Shown: piece after piece, positions 46,741-55,640 of the stretch | Layout: the number at the start of each line of letters is the position of its first letter | Numbering within the stretch: the first letter of the stretch is position 1 | From: Corynebacterium durum | GTDB lineage: Bacteria; Actinomycetota; Actinomycetes; Mycobacteriales; Mycobacteriaceae | Assembly (NCBI RefSeq): GCF_030408675.1 | Contig: NZ_CP047200.1 | Span: 1,116,001 to 1,180,000, forward strand | Length of the DNA: 64,000 bases | Direction: 5' to 3' | Notes under the pieces: generated by a model | Database searches by the model: none | Told to the model about the DNA's origin: nothing | Seen by the model: the letters and a program-made list of their open reading frames with translations, nothing else | Made by a program: the position numbers and the translations under genes

Positions 46741-47889
46741 CTAGGACGCAAATGCTTCTGATAATGATGCAAACAAGGGGTGCTCCGGCGATATTCCAGT
46801 CAGCTCTGTGACCAGCACATCTGTCGCCTCACGGGAGCCACGTGCGGAAGCCAGCTTTTCCTGGAGTTCACTGGATTCGGGGTCCTCCGGGACGTCGAAA
46901 CGCAGCGCCGCAGCAACGGTGTTCACCAGGGCAGAGGCATCGTGCCCGCGTTCGGTGAGCTCGGCGGCGGGGCCGATGAAGCGCTCGTTGCGGGAGATTT
47001 TACGCAGCGGCGCGCGGCCAACGCGCTGAACCGTGTCCGGAAGCGAGGGGTTGAGGAAACGTTGGATGATTTTGTCGATGTACGCCTGCTGCACCTCAGG
47101 GGCGAAGCCGAACTTTTCGACAACCAGCGTCTTGGTTTCTGCGAGGACCGCCTCGACATGCGCACGCACCTGGGGGTCCGCCAGGGCGTCGGCAATCTTG
47201 GTGATGCCCGCGTTGTAACCGAAGTAGGCGGTTGCGGCGTGCCCGGTGTTCACGGTGAACAGCTTGCGGGTGATGTAGGGAGCGAGGTCATCGACCCAGG
47301 TCACGCCAGGGATGTCTGGAACATTGTCGCCGAACGGTGTCGATTCGACGGCCCATTCAAAGTAGTTCTCCACAGTGACATCGAGGCCCTGGCCGGGTGC
47401 CTGGTCGGGAACGATGCGGTCCACGGCCGTGTTGGCAAAAATGGCAACCTCGTCCACCTCGGGGAACTCCTGGCGAATCGCCTCCGCGAGGCCGTCGGTG
47501 GCATTGATGGCATTTTCGCAGGCCATGACCGCAACCTTGCCCTTGGAGCCATCGGACGTGGCGGCGCGCTGGCGCAGACCTTCCGCGATGGTAGGGGCAA
47601 TGATCTTCAATACGGTGGGTCCGACGGCGGTGGTGATCACGTCGGCGTCAGCAATGTGGGCGAGCAGTGCGTCTTTGTCCTCTGCCGAGTTCACACCGGA
47701 AAAACCAGTGATGGTGATGTCCTTGGGGTCTTGACCCACTTCATGAACGGTGTAGGAATCGTTCGAGTTGAGCGCGTCAATGAGCGGGGCCGCAACGTCG
47801 GCGAACACAAGCTCGTAGCCCGCGTTGTGCAGAATCACCCCCACGAACCCGCGGCCGATGTTTCCAGCGCCGAAATGGAGGGCTTTCAT
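46741..47889 (-). CDS. mtlD: mannitol-1-phosphate 5-dehydrogenase
   Basis: A 382-residue enzyme oxidising mannitol 1-phosphate to fructose 6-phosphate with NAD. The N-terminal motif is HFGAGNIGRGFVG (5-17); ACENAINA and RKLFTVNTGHAATAYFGYNAG follow, typical of the long-chain polyol dehydrogenases, with the conserved Lys-Asn-His region near residues 210-220. The start overlaps the stop of mtlA by four bases, so uptake and oxidation are coupled. A nested hairpin lies downstream. Confidence 0.94.
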   Translation of the reverse strand: MKALHFGAGNIGRGFVGVILHNAGYELVFADVAAPLIDALNSNDSYTVHEVGQDPKDITITGFSGVNSAEDKDALLAHIADADVITTAVGPTVLKIIAPTIAEGLRQRAATSDGSKGKVAVMACENAINATDGLAEAIRQEFPEVDEVAIFANTAVDRIVPDQAPGQGLDVTVENYFEWAVESTPFGDNVPDIPGVTWVDDLAPYITRKLFTVNTGHAATAYFGYNAGITKIADALADPQVRAHVEAVLAETKTLVVEKFGFAPEVQQAYIDKIIQRFLNPSLPDTVQRVGRAPLRKISRNERFIGPAAELTERGHDASALVNTVAAALRFDVPEDPESSELQEKLASARGSREATDVLVTELTGISPEHPLFASLSEAFAS

Positions 47890-49865
47890 TCGGTCACCTT
47901 TCCGAAGATCTCCAGGATCTCCTCTTTGGTAGCTGCGTTCTTCAACTGTTCAACGGATTCGTTGCGGCCGAAGATCTTGGCGATCTTGGACAGTACCTTC
48001 AGGTGGGATCCATCGGCACCAGCGATACCGACCACAAAGTAGGTGGACTGCCCGCCCCAATCCACGGGTTCCTCGTAACGAATGAAGGAAATGGCAGAAC
48101 CCTTGATGGCGTCCTTCGACTCGTTGGTGCCGTGCGGAATGGCCAGGCCATTGCCCATAAAGGTGGACACGGACTGCTCGCGCTCGTGCATGGCATCAAT
48201 GTAGGATTCGTCAACCGCGCCGACCTTGACCAGCAGTTCACCGGCCTCATTAATGGCGGCGTAGCGGGTGGTTGCGGTTCCCGCGAGCACGATATTATCG
48301 GCCACCAGCAGCGGTTTCTTTTCCGACTTGTCTGCGGTAGGCGCGGCGTCGTCACCTTCGCTGCTTGTCGACGCCTCGGTGGTCGCCGTAGCTGCGGTAG
48401 CTTCGCGCTGGCTGCGGATCAGGTCCACAATCTCGTCGTAGCGCGGGGAAGCCATGAAGTTGTCGACGGTCACGTGTACAGCAGACGGTGTGGGTGCCTT
48501 CGCGCGGTCAAACAGGTCCTCATGGCAGACCAGCAGGTCGTAGGTGTCGGTGAGATTGTTGATCGCGGAGTTCACTACGCTCACATCATTGCCGTAGCCT
48601 GCGTCTTTGATCTTGTTGCGCAGCACCGAGGCACCCATGGCGGATGAACCCATGCCGGCATCACAGGCGAAAACAATCGTGGAAATGAGCGGGGTCTCAG
48701 TGGATTCACCAGTGAGGGCGGCTCCGATGGAGGACTTCTTGCCCTTCATTTCCTCCATGCGTGCGGTGGCTGCGGCGAGGTCATCGTCGGTGTGCTTGGA
48801 GAACTTCAAAATGGCCGAGGCGACAAGGAAGGAAACAATGGCTGCGCCAGTGACGCCGGCGATCACGCCAACATAGGAGTCGCTGGCTGTTGCGCCGAGG
48901 ATGGCGATGATGGAGCCGGGGGCTGCGGGGGAGCGCAGGCCAGCGCCGCTGATGGTTTCAATAAGCACCCCGGTCATGCCGCCGCAGATCGGGGCCAGAA
49001 TGAGGGCGGGCTTCATCAGCACGTACGGGAAGTAGATTTCGTGGATACCACCGAAGAAGTGGATGATCGATGCACCTGGTGCGGTGGCCCGTGCGCTGCC
49101 GCGACCAAAGAAAGTGTAGGCCAGAAGAACACCAAGACCAGGTCCGGGGTTGGCTTCCAGCAGGTAGAGGACCGATTTTCCGGTTTCCACTGCCTGGTCG
49201 GTGGCTAGCGGGGTGAGCACGCCGTGGTTGATGGCGTTGTTGAGGAACAAGACCTTAGCTGGTTCGATGAGAACCGAAGTCAGGAACAGGACATTGTTAT
49301 TGACCAGGAATTCAACAGCGTTACCTGCGATGGTCATGAAGACATTCATGACCGGGGTGAGCAGGAACATGGAGCCGATGGCTCCCAAAGCTGCGAAAAT
49401 GCCGGCGGAGAAGTTATCCGCCAGCATCTCGAAGCCGGGGCGGACCTTGCCTGCCCATAGCCCGTCAAGTTTCTTCATGCACCATGCTGCGAGGGGGCCG
49501 CAGATCATGGCGCCGAGGAACATAGGTGAGCCGGAGCCATCCTCGCCGATAAACACGGGGGAGGAGGTGCCCATGATGACACCCATGGTGGCAATAGCGC
49601 CGACAACGCCACCGCGAACCTCATAGACGAGGCGGCCGCCTGAGTAGGCGATAAGGATTGGCAGGAGGTACGTGACCATTGGGCTGACGAGTGTTCCAAT
49701 GTACTCGTTGGGAGTCCAGCCCTCAGGAATGAAAAATGCTGTGATGATGCCCCAAGCGATGAACGCACCGATGTTGGGCATGATCATCGACGACAGGAAT
49801 GTGCCCAGTTTCTGAACGGCGACGCGGATGCCGCCCTTCTTTTCGGGCGCAGTTGCAGTAGTCAA
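47886..49865 (-). CDS. mtlA: mannitol-specific PTS permease, EIICBA
   Basis: A protein of about 659 residues fusing three PTS domains. EIIC (~1-340) has RVAVQKLGTFLSSMIMPNIGAFIAWGIITA and the HFFGGIHEIYFPYVLMKP loop; EIIB has TIVFACDAGMGSSAMGA with the phosphorylated Cys (~375); a linker of ~50 Thr/Ala/Glu residues leads to EIIA with MGNGLAIPHGTNESKDAI and its phosphorylated His (~565). It imports mannitol as mannitol 1-phosphate. TTG 49865 is chosen because AGAAAGAGC lies upstream; a GTG at 49901 would add 12 residues. A palindrome lies ~150 bases upstream. Confidence 0.92.
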   Translation of the reverse strand: MTTATAPEKKGGIRVAVQKLGTFLSSMIMPNIGAFIAWGIITAFFIPEGWTPNEYIGTLVSPMVTYLLPILIAYSGGRLVYEVRGGVVGAIATMGVIMGTSSPVFIGEDGSGSPMFLGAMICGPLAAWCMKKLDGLWAGKVRPGFEMLADNFSAGIFAALGAIGSMFLLTPVMNVFMTIAGNAVEFLVNNNVLFLTSVLIEPAKVLFLNNAINHGVLTPLATDQAVETGKSVLYLLEANPGPGLGVLLAYTFFGRGSARATAPGASIIHFFGGIHEIYFPYVLMKPALILAPICGGMTGVLIETISGAGLRSPAAPGSIIAILGATASDSYVGVIAGVTGAAIVSFLVASAILKFSKHTDDDLAAATARMEEMKGKKSSIGAALTGESTETPLISTIVFACDAGMGSSAMGASVLRNKIKDAGYGNDVSVVNSAINNLTDTYDLLVCHEDLFDRAKAPTPSAVHVTVDNFMASPRYDEIVDLIRSQREATAATATTEASTSSEGDDAAPTADKSEKKPLLVADNIVLAGTATTRYAAINEAGELLVKVGAVDESYIDAMHEREQSVSTFMGNGLAIPHGTNESKDAIKGSAISFIRYEEPVDWGGQSTYFVVGIAGADGSHLKVLSKIAKIFGRNESVEQLKNAATKEEILEIFGKVTE

Positions 49866-50012
49866 AATTCTGCTCTTTCTGCTGGTAAGTGGATGACACA
49901 AAAGCAGTGTGAGGTACAGGTCACTTTTTAGGGTGAATCTGTGCTACATCACGATTTGCTTTGTATACATTACCAGTTTTGGTGGGACCAAACGCAAGCC
50001 TTTTTTGGTGTG

Positions 50013-50028
50013 ATGCAAACGATTGCAT
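50013..50028. promoter_or_regulatory. operator-like palindrome upstream of mtlA
   Basis: ATGCAAACGATTGCAT is a perfect ATGCAA-N4-TTGCAT inverted repeat 148 bases before the mtlA start. On the minus strand a possible promoter follows (TTGGTC, 18-base spacer, TATACA). It is a likely site for a mannitol regulator or a LacI-type protein; no regulator gene is adjacent. Confidence 0.5.
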
Positions 50029-50074
50029 ATTGGTGAAAGGGTTGGACGTGTTGGGGTGTCGTTGGCGGTGCCGG

Positions 50075-50398
50075 TTATTCCTCGACCTCGACGCTGAGGT
50101 GTGTCCACACCATGGGGTAGCCCATGAAGGTGGTTGCACTGTTGTAGTCGTTGATAATTTTCTGCCGAATACTGTTGATGTCTCCCTCATATATCTCGGG
50201 TTCGCCGTCTGGCCCGGATTCGTATCCGTCAAAGAAGGTGCAGGATTCGCGGTATTGGTGTGGTCCGATGTGTTCGAGGCAGAAGACGATTTCGGTGTCA
50301 GTGAAGAACGTTTCATTTTCCTTGTTGAAGGTCCAGTGGTAGAGGGGCCATTCTTCGGTGATGAGTCGTTCGAGGTCTTGTGGGGTTGGTGTGTCCAT
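50075..50398 (-). CDS. conserved hypothetical, small acidic protein
   Basis: A 107-residue protein that I do not recognise, with many acidic and aromatic residues (LITEEWPLYHWTFNKENETFF; YESGPDGEPEIYEGD). No signal peptide or membrane segment. It may be an immunity-like or house-keeping single-domain protein; nothing firm can be said. It is divergent from leuB. A TAAAAT box lies nine bases before the ATG, and no ribosome site is seen. Confidence 0.5.
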   Translation of the reverse strand: MDTPTPQDLERLITEEWPLYHWTFNKENETFFTDTEIVFCLEHIGPHQYRESCTFFDGYESGPDGEPEIYEGDINSIRQKIINDYNSATTFMGYPMVWTHLSVEVEE

Positions 50399-50441
50399 GA
50401 GTTTTGCATTTTAGCAACTGTGCTGTATGTGGTAGTGCCGT

Positions 50442-50491
50442 GATCTATCAAACTCGCGTTTTGGGCGGGTTTTCGTGCAGTTTGGTAGATC
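50442..50491. repeat. inverted repeat 1 upstream of leuB
   Basis: GATCTATCAAACT (50442-50454) and AGTTTGGTAGATC (50479-50491) pair with one mismatch (a G-T wobble in RNA) around a 24-base GC-rich loop. It stands next to a second, longer inverted repeat at 50508-50570. Confidence 0.5.
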
Positions 50492-50507
50492 GCAACCTAC
50501 CCCCTGC

Positions 50508-50570
50508 AAAGTATGCTTATGCCCAAGCGCAAAAACACCCCATTTTCAGACCTGGGCATAAGCATACTTT
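50508..50570. repeat. inverted repeat 2 upstream of leuB (18-bp perfect stem)
   Basis: AAAGTATGCTTATGCCCA (50508-50525) and TGGGCATAAGCATACTTT (50553-50570) are exact reverse complements around a 27-base loop. It lies 120 bases before leuB. No leucine-rich leader peptide precedes it, so a leu attenuator is not supported. Confidence 0.6.
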
Positions 50571-50692
50571 CCATGCAACTATGTGCACTAACGTTGTTTA
50601 AGGTCGTGACAGTGCCAGAATCACCCCTCCGTTCATTCCTGCAGTGCTACACTAACCACAACGTCCATGTGGTGAGAAAGGAATCCCGCAAA

Positions 50693-51712
50693 GTGAAACT
50701 CGCAGTGATTGGTGGCGACGGTATCGGCCCGGAAGTAACTGCAGAAGCCCTGAAGGTTCTGAACACGGTCCGCAACGACATTGAGACAACGGACTATGAC
50801 CTGGGGGCGCGTCGTTACCTGAAAAACGGCGAGCTCCTCACCGACGCAGACCTTGCTTCCCTCCGCGAGCACGATGCCATCCTGCTGGGGGCCATCGGCG
50901 CGCCCGGCGATGTGCCGCCCGGCGTACTTGAGCGCGGTCTTTTGTTGAAAATGCGCTTTGCCCTGGATCATCACGTGAACCTGCGCCCCGCCAAGCTGTA
51001 CCCCACCTCCACCTCACCGCTGGCCAATCCGGGCGAGATTGACTTTGTGGTGGTTCGCGAAGGCACGGAAGGCTTGTACTGCGGAAATGGCGGCACGCTG
51101 CGGGAAGGAACCCCCCACGAAGTCGCCTCGGAAGTGAGCCAGAACACCCGCTACGGCGTGGAGCGCGTGGTGCGTGACGCATTTGCCCGCGCGCAGGCCC
51201 GTCGTAAGCACCTCACCCTGGTGCACAAGACGAATGTGCTGGTCAACGCTGGTGGATTGTGGCAGCGCACCGTGGATGAGGTTGCCACAGAATTCCCTGA
51301 GGTGACCGTGGACTACAACCATATTGATGCGGCCACCATCTACATGGTCACTGACCCCGGCCGCTATGACGTGATTGTCACCGACAACCTTTTCGGTGAC
51401 ATTCTCACCGACCTTGCAGGTGCCGTCACTGGCGGCATCGGCCTCGCGGCCTCCGGGAACATTGACGCCACCAATCAGAATCCCTCCATGTTTGAGCCGG
51501 TGCACGGCTCGGCACCCGACATTGCTGGCCAGGGTATTGCGGACCCAACGGCCGCTATTCTTTCCGCCGCTATGCTCCTCCGCCACCTGGGGGACGTGGA
51601 CAACGCCGAGCGCATTGAAGCCGCTGTTGCCCGCGACGTCGCAACGCGTGGCGACGCCCCGATCCGCACCGCAGAGGTCGGGGACAGGATCGCGGCAGCA
51701 CTGGCCGGGTAG
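50693..51712 (+). CDS. leuB: 3-isopropylmalate dehydrogenase
   Basis: A 339-residue enzyme for oxidative decarboxylation of 3-isopropylmalate in leucine synthesis. It has the actinobacterial start [70 protein letters not shown], and the metal/NAD region [43 protein letters not shown] 50693 follows AAAGGA and gives the usual length; longer frames upstream cross the inverted repeats and are rejected. Other leu genes are not in the window. Confidence 0.96.
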   Translation: MKLAVIGGDGIGPEVTAEALKVLNTVRNDIETTDYDLGARRYLKNGELLTDADLASLREHDAILLGAIGAPGDVPPGVLERGLLLKMRFALDHHVNLRPAKLYPTSTSPLANPGEIDFVVVREGTEGLYCGNGGTLREGTPHEVASEVSQNTRYGVERVVRDAFARAQARRKHLTLVHKTNVLVNAGGLWQRTVDEVATEFPEVTVDYNHIDAATIYMVTDPGRYDVIVTDNLFGDILTDLAGAVTGGIGLAASGNIDATNQNPSMFEPVHGSAPDIAGQGIADPTAAILSAAMLLRHLGDVDNAERIEAAVARDVATRGDAPIRTAEVGDRIAAALAG

Positions 51713-51732
51713 AAATACCCTAAAGTAGGGGA

Positions 51733-53589
51733 ATGACCGTTGAACTTGACGAGGTCCGCGACTTCCTCGCCGCGTCCGACCCTTTCGCACAACTCCCAAC
51801 CAACGAGCTGAGCGGGCTGCCCCGGCACATGTCCATGCGGTATGTGCGCCGCGGCGATACCATCATCAGCGCAGGCCAACCAAACGATATGCTCTTCATC
51901 ATTCGCTCCGGGGCAGTGGATGTGCTGGACGGTGAGGGGACGCTGCTGGATCGTCGTGACGCAGGGCGATCCTTCGGGTTCTCCACCCTGATGGGGGACA
52001 ACATCTGCCGCTATAGCATGATCGCCGTGGAAGACACGCTTCTGCTTACGATGCCGCGCGAACCCTTCGTTGAACTCGCCGAACGCAACCCCGAAATCGC
52101 GCGATTCTTCTCCGGGCAATCCGCACGCATGCGGGCAGCGGCGGCCCAGCTGAGGCAGGAAAGCTCCTCCGACGTGCTGCGCACACAACTCGGGGACTTC
52201 AAAATCCCCAACCCCGCCACCGTCACCCCGGACACCACCATTCAGGATGCCGCCCGCATCATGGAGAACAGAAACGTCTCCTCCCTCCTGGTCTCACGAG
52301 ATGGGGGACTGGAAGGGATTGTCACCGACCGCGACATGCGCGGGCGCGTGGTAGCCAACAACATGGACGTGACCCTGCCGGTCACAGAGATCATGACTCC
52401 CAACCCCCGCGCCGTCACCTCCGATGCCCTCGCCTTTGAAGCGATGCTCATCATGGCGGACATGCGCATCCACCACCTGCCCGTGGTTGACGAGGGCGCT
52501 GTCACCGGCATCATCGCTTCCGCCGACATTATGCGACTCCTCCGTCACGACCCCATCTACCTCACCGCCGACCTGTCCCGGCGAACCACCCCTGAGGACA
52601 TGCGCGAGGTCTACGAATCCGCAGCCGACGTCGCCGTGCGATTCATCGAACGCGGTGCCTCCGCAGAGGAAGTCACCGGCCTGCTCACTGTGGCCGCCGA
52701 CTCCCTTGCCAGGCGCCTCATCACCCTCGCTGAAGAACAACTCGGCCCACCGCCCGTCCCATACGCATTTGTGGTGCTGGGCTCCCAAGGGCGGCGCGGC
52801 ATGGGACTCGCATCTGACCAAGACAACGCCCTCATCCTGGACGATTCCTACGACCCCGACCTCCACTGTGACTACTTTAAAAACCTCGCCGACTATGTGT
52901 GCACCGGCCTCGACTCCGCAGGTCAGGTTCTCTGCCCAGGCGACATGATGGCCATGAACCCCGACTGGCGCATGACCGTTACGCAATGGACAAACACCTT
53001 TCACACATGGATCACCGCACCTGAGCCAGAGGCGCTGCTGCACGCCCAAACCTTCTTCGACATGCGCGCCATTCATGGGGCGTTGGAGCTAGCCGACAAC
53101 GTCCACACCACGGCTGTCAACATGGCCACACACTCCGGGAGACTCCACGCCCACCTGGCCACGCTGGCGGCGCGCCGGGAACCGCCTCTGGGTTTCTTCC
53201 GGGGGTTCGTGGTGGACCGCAGCGGCGATTACGCCAACACTCTCGACGTGAAAAAAGGTGGCACGGCGGCGATTGTTCAGATGGCCAGGCTGTATGCGCT
53301 GTCGGCAGGTATCGACGCCGTGGGGACCCGACCCCGGCTGCAGGCGGCGGCATCGGCAGGCGTGGTGTCGGAACGCGGCGCTGAGGACCTGATTGATGCC
53401 TTCGACTTTCTCACCACCATTGCGTTGCGGCAGCACGCGGAGCAGCTGCGGCGTGGGCAGAAACCCAACTATCACATTGACCCGAAAGAACTGGGCAAAC
53501 TCGACCGCGAACACCTGCGTGATGCATTCCAGATCATTAAGGGAATGCAAAGCGCGCTGTCTACGCAGTATCCAGTGCGGAGCATGTGA
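51733..53589 (+). CDS. cyclic-nucleotide-binding-like, CBS and DUF294 nucleotidyltransferase protein
   Basis: A 618-residue signalling protein. Domains in order: cNMP-binding-like beta-roll (~10-130, YVRRGDTIISAGQPNDMLFIIRSGAVDVL), a CBS pair (~155-280, MENRNVSSLLVSRDGGLEGIVTDRDMRG), a DUF294 nucleotidyltransferase domain with GSQGRRGMGLASDQDNALI (~350), where Gly-Ser and Asp-x-Asp are the catalytic pattern, and a DUF294_C helical domain. Family members are assumed to act as uridylyltransferase-like regulators; the target is unknown. The stop overlaps the ATG of the exonuclease gene (TGATG), a recurrent pairing. Confidence 0.85.
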   Translation: MTVELDEVRDFLAASDPFAQLPTNELSGLPRHMSMRYVRRGDTIISAGQPNDMLFIIRSGAVDVLDGEGTLLDRRDAGRSFGFSTLMGDNICRYSMIAVEDTLLLTMPREPFVELAERNPEIARFFSGQSARMRAAAAQLRQESSSDVLRTQLGDFKIPNPATVTPDTTIQDAARIMENRNVSSLLVSRDGGLEGIVTDRDMRGRVVANNMDVTLPVTEIMTPNPRAVTSDALAFEAMLIMADMRIHHLPVVDEGAVTGIIASADIMRLLRHDPIYLTADLSRRTTPEDMREVYESAADVAVRFIERGASAEEVTGLLTVAADSLARRLITLAEEQLGPPPVPYAFVVLGSQGRRGMGLASDQDNALILDDSYDPDLHCDYFKNLADYVCTGLDSAGQVLCPGDMMAMNPDWRMTVTQWTNTFHTWITAPEPEALLHAQTFFDMRAIHGALELADNVHTTAVNMATHSGRLHAHLATLAARREPPLGFFRGFVVDRSGDYANTLDVKKGGTAAIVQMARLYALSAGIDAVGTRPRLQAAASAGVVSERGAEDLIDAFDFLTTIALRQHAEQLRRGQKPNYHIDPKELGKLDREHLRDAFQIIKGMQSALSTQYPVRSM

Positions 53590-54251
53590 TGTTTGGGTTG
53601 TCCAGAAGGGAACGCGCGCTCAAAAAGGCCACTGGTGCGTTGGCTGAGTTCTACCAGGTTCCGCACCCCGGCCCGCGCGCGTCACTGGCGGACCTGCCCA
53701 TGCTGGCGGTGGACGTGGAAACCACTGGGCTTTCGCCGCGCGATGATCGGCTTCTGAGCATCGGGTGGGTACCCATAGACGGGGGTACCATTACGTTGGC
53801 CGGTGCGGGGCATGTGGTGCTTCAGCAACGGGACGGAACATCGGTGGGGGAGTCGGCCACAATCCACGGTCTCACCGATGATGCAGTACGCGCAGGCATG
53901 CCCGCCGCTGAGGCGGTAACGGGACTGCTGCGCGCGCTGCAAGGGCGCGTGATGGTGGTACACTACACCGCCATGGAGCAAGGTTTTCTCTCGGCTGCCT
54001 GCACTCAACATTTTGGCGCTGAGCTGCACGTTCCCATCGTGGATACTTTTGCTGTGGAACGTCGACACATGGAACGCATGGGCACCTATCCACGTGGTGA
54101 AGACCTGAGGCTTGCGCGTGTGCGCCAGCGCTACGGCTTGCCTCAGTACCGCAACCACAATGCACTCACTGATGCCCTTGCCTGCGCAGAATTGTATCTT
54201 GCCCTCGCTGCCGCATCGCGGGGTACAACACTGACATCAATGCAGCCTTAG
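53589..54251 (+). CDS. DnaQ-like 3'-5' exonuclease
   Basis: A 220-residue DEDDh-type exonuclease: Exo I is MLAVDVETTGLSPRDDRLLSIGW (catalytic D-x-E), Exo II is VHYTAMEQGFLSA, in which the expected N/D before the hydrophobic run is replaced by Tyr-Thr, and Exo III is YRNHNALTDALACAELYLAL (His and Asp). It resembles polymerase III epsilon-like proteins but is stand-alone, so its nucleic-acid substrate is unknown. Its ATG overlaps the stop of the DUF294 gene, so the two work together or at least are made together. Confidence 0.82.
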   Translation: MFGLSRRERALKKATGALAEFYQVPHPGPRASLADLPMLAVDVETTGLSPRDDRLLSIGWVPIDGGTITLAGAGHVVLQQRDGTSVGESATIHGLTDDAVRAGMPAAEAVTGLLRALQGRVMVVHYTAMEQGFLSAACTQHFGAELHVPIVDTFAVERRHMERMGTYPRGEDLRLARVRQRYGLPQYRNHNALTDALACAELYLALAAASRGTTLTSMQP

Positions 54252-54298
54252 CTAACCCTATGGCTGTGTAATGATCCCCACATTGTAGGATGTGCCCT

Positions 54299-55093
54299 AT
54301 GCGTTTTGGACGAATTGCTACCCCTGAAGGAATGTGTTTCTGCGTCATCGAGGGTGATGGTGCAGACACTATGTGTAAAGAAATTGTTGGCCACCCCTTC
54401 GGGGATCCCGAGTACACGGGCAAACAATGGCCCCTGGCTGATGTTCGGCTGCTTGCGCCGATGCTGCCTTCCAAAATTGTGGCAATTGGTCGTAACTACG
54501 CGGACCACGTGGCAGAAGTGTTCAAGAAAAGCGCCGAGTCCCTGCCGCCCACCCTCTTTATCAAACCCCCCACAGCTGTCATTGGGCCCGGCGCTGCCAT
54601 TAAAATCCCCGATTTTGCCACCAACGTGGAATTTGAGGGCGAACTCGCTTTGGTTATTGGGCGGGCTTGCAAAAACGTCAAGGCAGAGGACTGGAAAACC
54701 GTCGTGCGTGGCTACACCATCATCAATGATGTCTCCTCCCGCGACTTGCAATTCTCCGATGGGCAATGGGCCCGCGCTAAAGGCATGGACACCTTTGCGC
54801 CTTTGGGCCCCTGGATTGAAACCAACCTGGATGCCATTGACTTGGGCAATCTGCCCATCAAGGCGCACCTTACGCATGACGGCACCACCGAGACCAAGCA
54901 GGACTCCAACTCCACACAAATGATCATGAGCGTTGGCGAAATTATCGAATACATCACCGCCTCCATGACCCTGCTTCCCGGCGACATTGTGTCCACCGGC
55001 TCCCCGGCGGGTACCGCGCCCATGGTTCCCGGCGACTACATTGAGATTGAAATCCCCGGAATTGGCCGACTAGGAAACCCCGTTGAACGCGCA
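54299..55093 (+). CDS. fumarylacetoacetate hydrolase-family enzyme (probable oxaloacetate decarboxylase)
   Basis: A protein of about 265 residues of the FAH fold: AIGRNYADHVAEV, TLFIKPPTAVIGPGAAI, the metal-binding set EFEGELALVIGR (E-x-E) with INDVSSRDLQF (Asp), and TGSPAGTAPMVPGD. In C. glutamicum the gene in this place between leuB and gltX (Cg1458) encodes a soluble oxaloacetate decarboxylase, so that activity is likely by position and family. TAGGAT (54286-54291) lies seven bases before ATG 54299, suggesting leaderless expression; ATG 54290 lies inside that box. The methyltransferase gene starts within its last codons. Confidence 0.85.
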
Positions 55094-55640
55094 TAACCAC
55101 TCCGACGATCCCTATGTTGAATCGGAACAACTCTGGAGCGGCAACCCCAACGATGCCCTGATCAGGGAAGTTCAGAGCCTGGCCGTCGGCGATGCGCTGG
55201 ATGTGGGAGCAGGGGAAGGTGCCGATGCCGTGTGGCTGGCTAAGCAAGGCTGGGTCACCACAGCCGTGGAACCCTCGGCCATTGCCTGCGGAAGGATTGC
55301 GGAGGCAGCCACGAAGGCAGCAGTGCAGGTCACTATCATGCAGGAAACACTTGCCAGTGTGGAGCTGGGAACCTATGACCTCGTGAGTGCCTTCTACATG
55401 CCGCTGACCCCCGACACTGTTCCTGTGCTGTGCGACGCCGTGGCACCCGGTGGCACTCTGCTGTTTGTGCACCACAAAGACATGCCTCACAAAGATATTC
55501 TTGCACCAGCCGACCTGGCTGAGGCGCTCCCCAGCGACTTCACCGTGGATAAACTCACCACCACCTCGCGATCAGTCACAGGCGGGGCTGGCGTAGAGCA
55601 CACCGCCGACGTGGTGCTGCTGGCACGCCGATCACTGTAG
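55083..55640 (+). CDS. SAM-dependent methyltransferase, class I
   Basis: A 185-residue methyltransferase-like protein. The SAM-binding motif I is ALDVGAGEGADAVWLA (~38-53), followed by VTTAVEPSAIACGR (motif II acidic end replaced by Glu) and a motif IV-like YDLVSAFYMPL. It resembles thiopurine/tellurite-type methyltransferases; substrate unknown. The start is a TTG at 55083 with AGGAAA upstream, overlapping the end of the FAH-family gene by about a dozen bases. It overlaps the convergent isochorismate synthase gene by nine bases. Confidence 0.75.
   Translation: MNAHNHSDDPYVESEQLWSGNPNDALIREVQSLAVGDALDVGAGEGADAVWLAKQGWVTTAVEPSAIACGRIAEAATKAAVQVTIMQETLASVELGTYDLVSAFYMPLTPDTVPVLCDAVAPGGTLLFVHHKDMPHKDILAPADLAEALPSDFTVDKLTTTSRSVTGGAGVEHTADVVLLARRSL

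Noticed and set aside
46780..48042. 420-residue open frame antisense to mtlD/mtlA
   Set aside because: The opposite strand encodes full-length MtlD with clear motifs; the antisense product is low-complexity Gly/Val/Arg.
50442..50692. Leucine attenuator for leuB
   Set aside because: The inverted repeats are present but no leader peptide rich in leucine codons precedes them.
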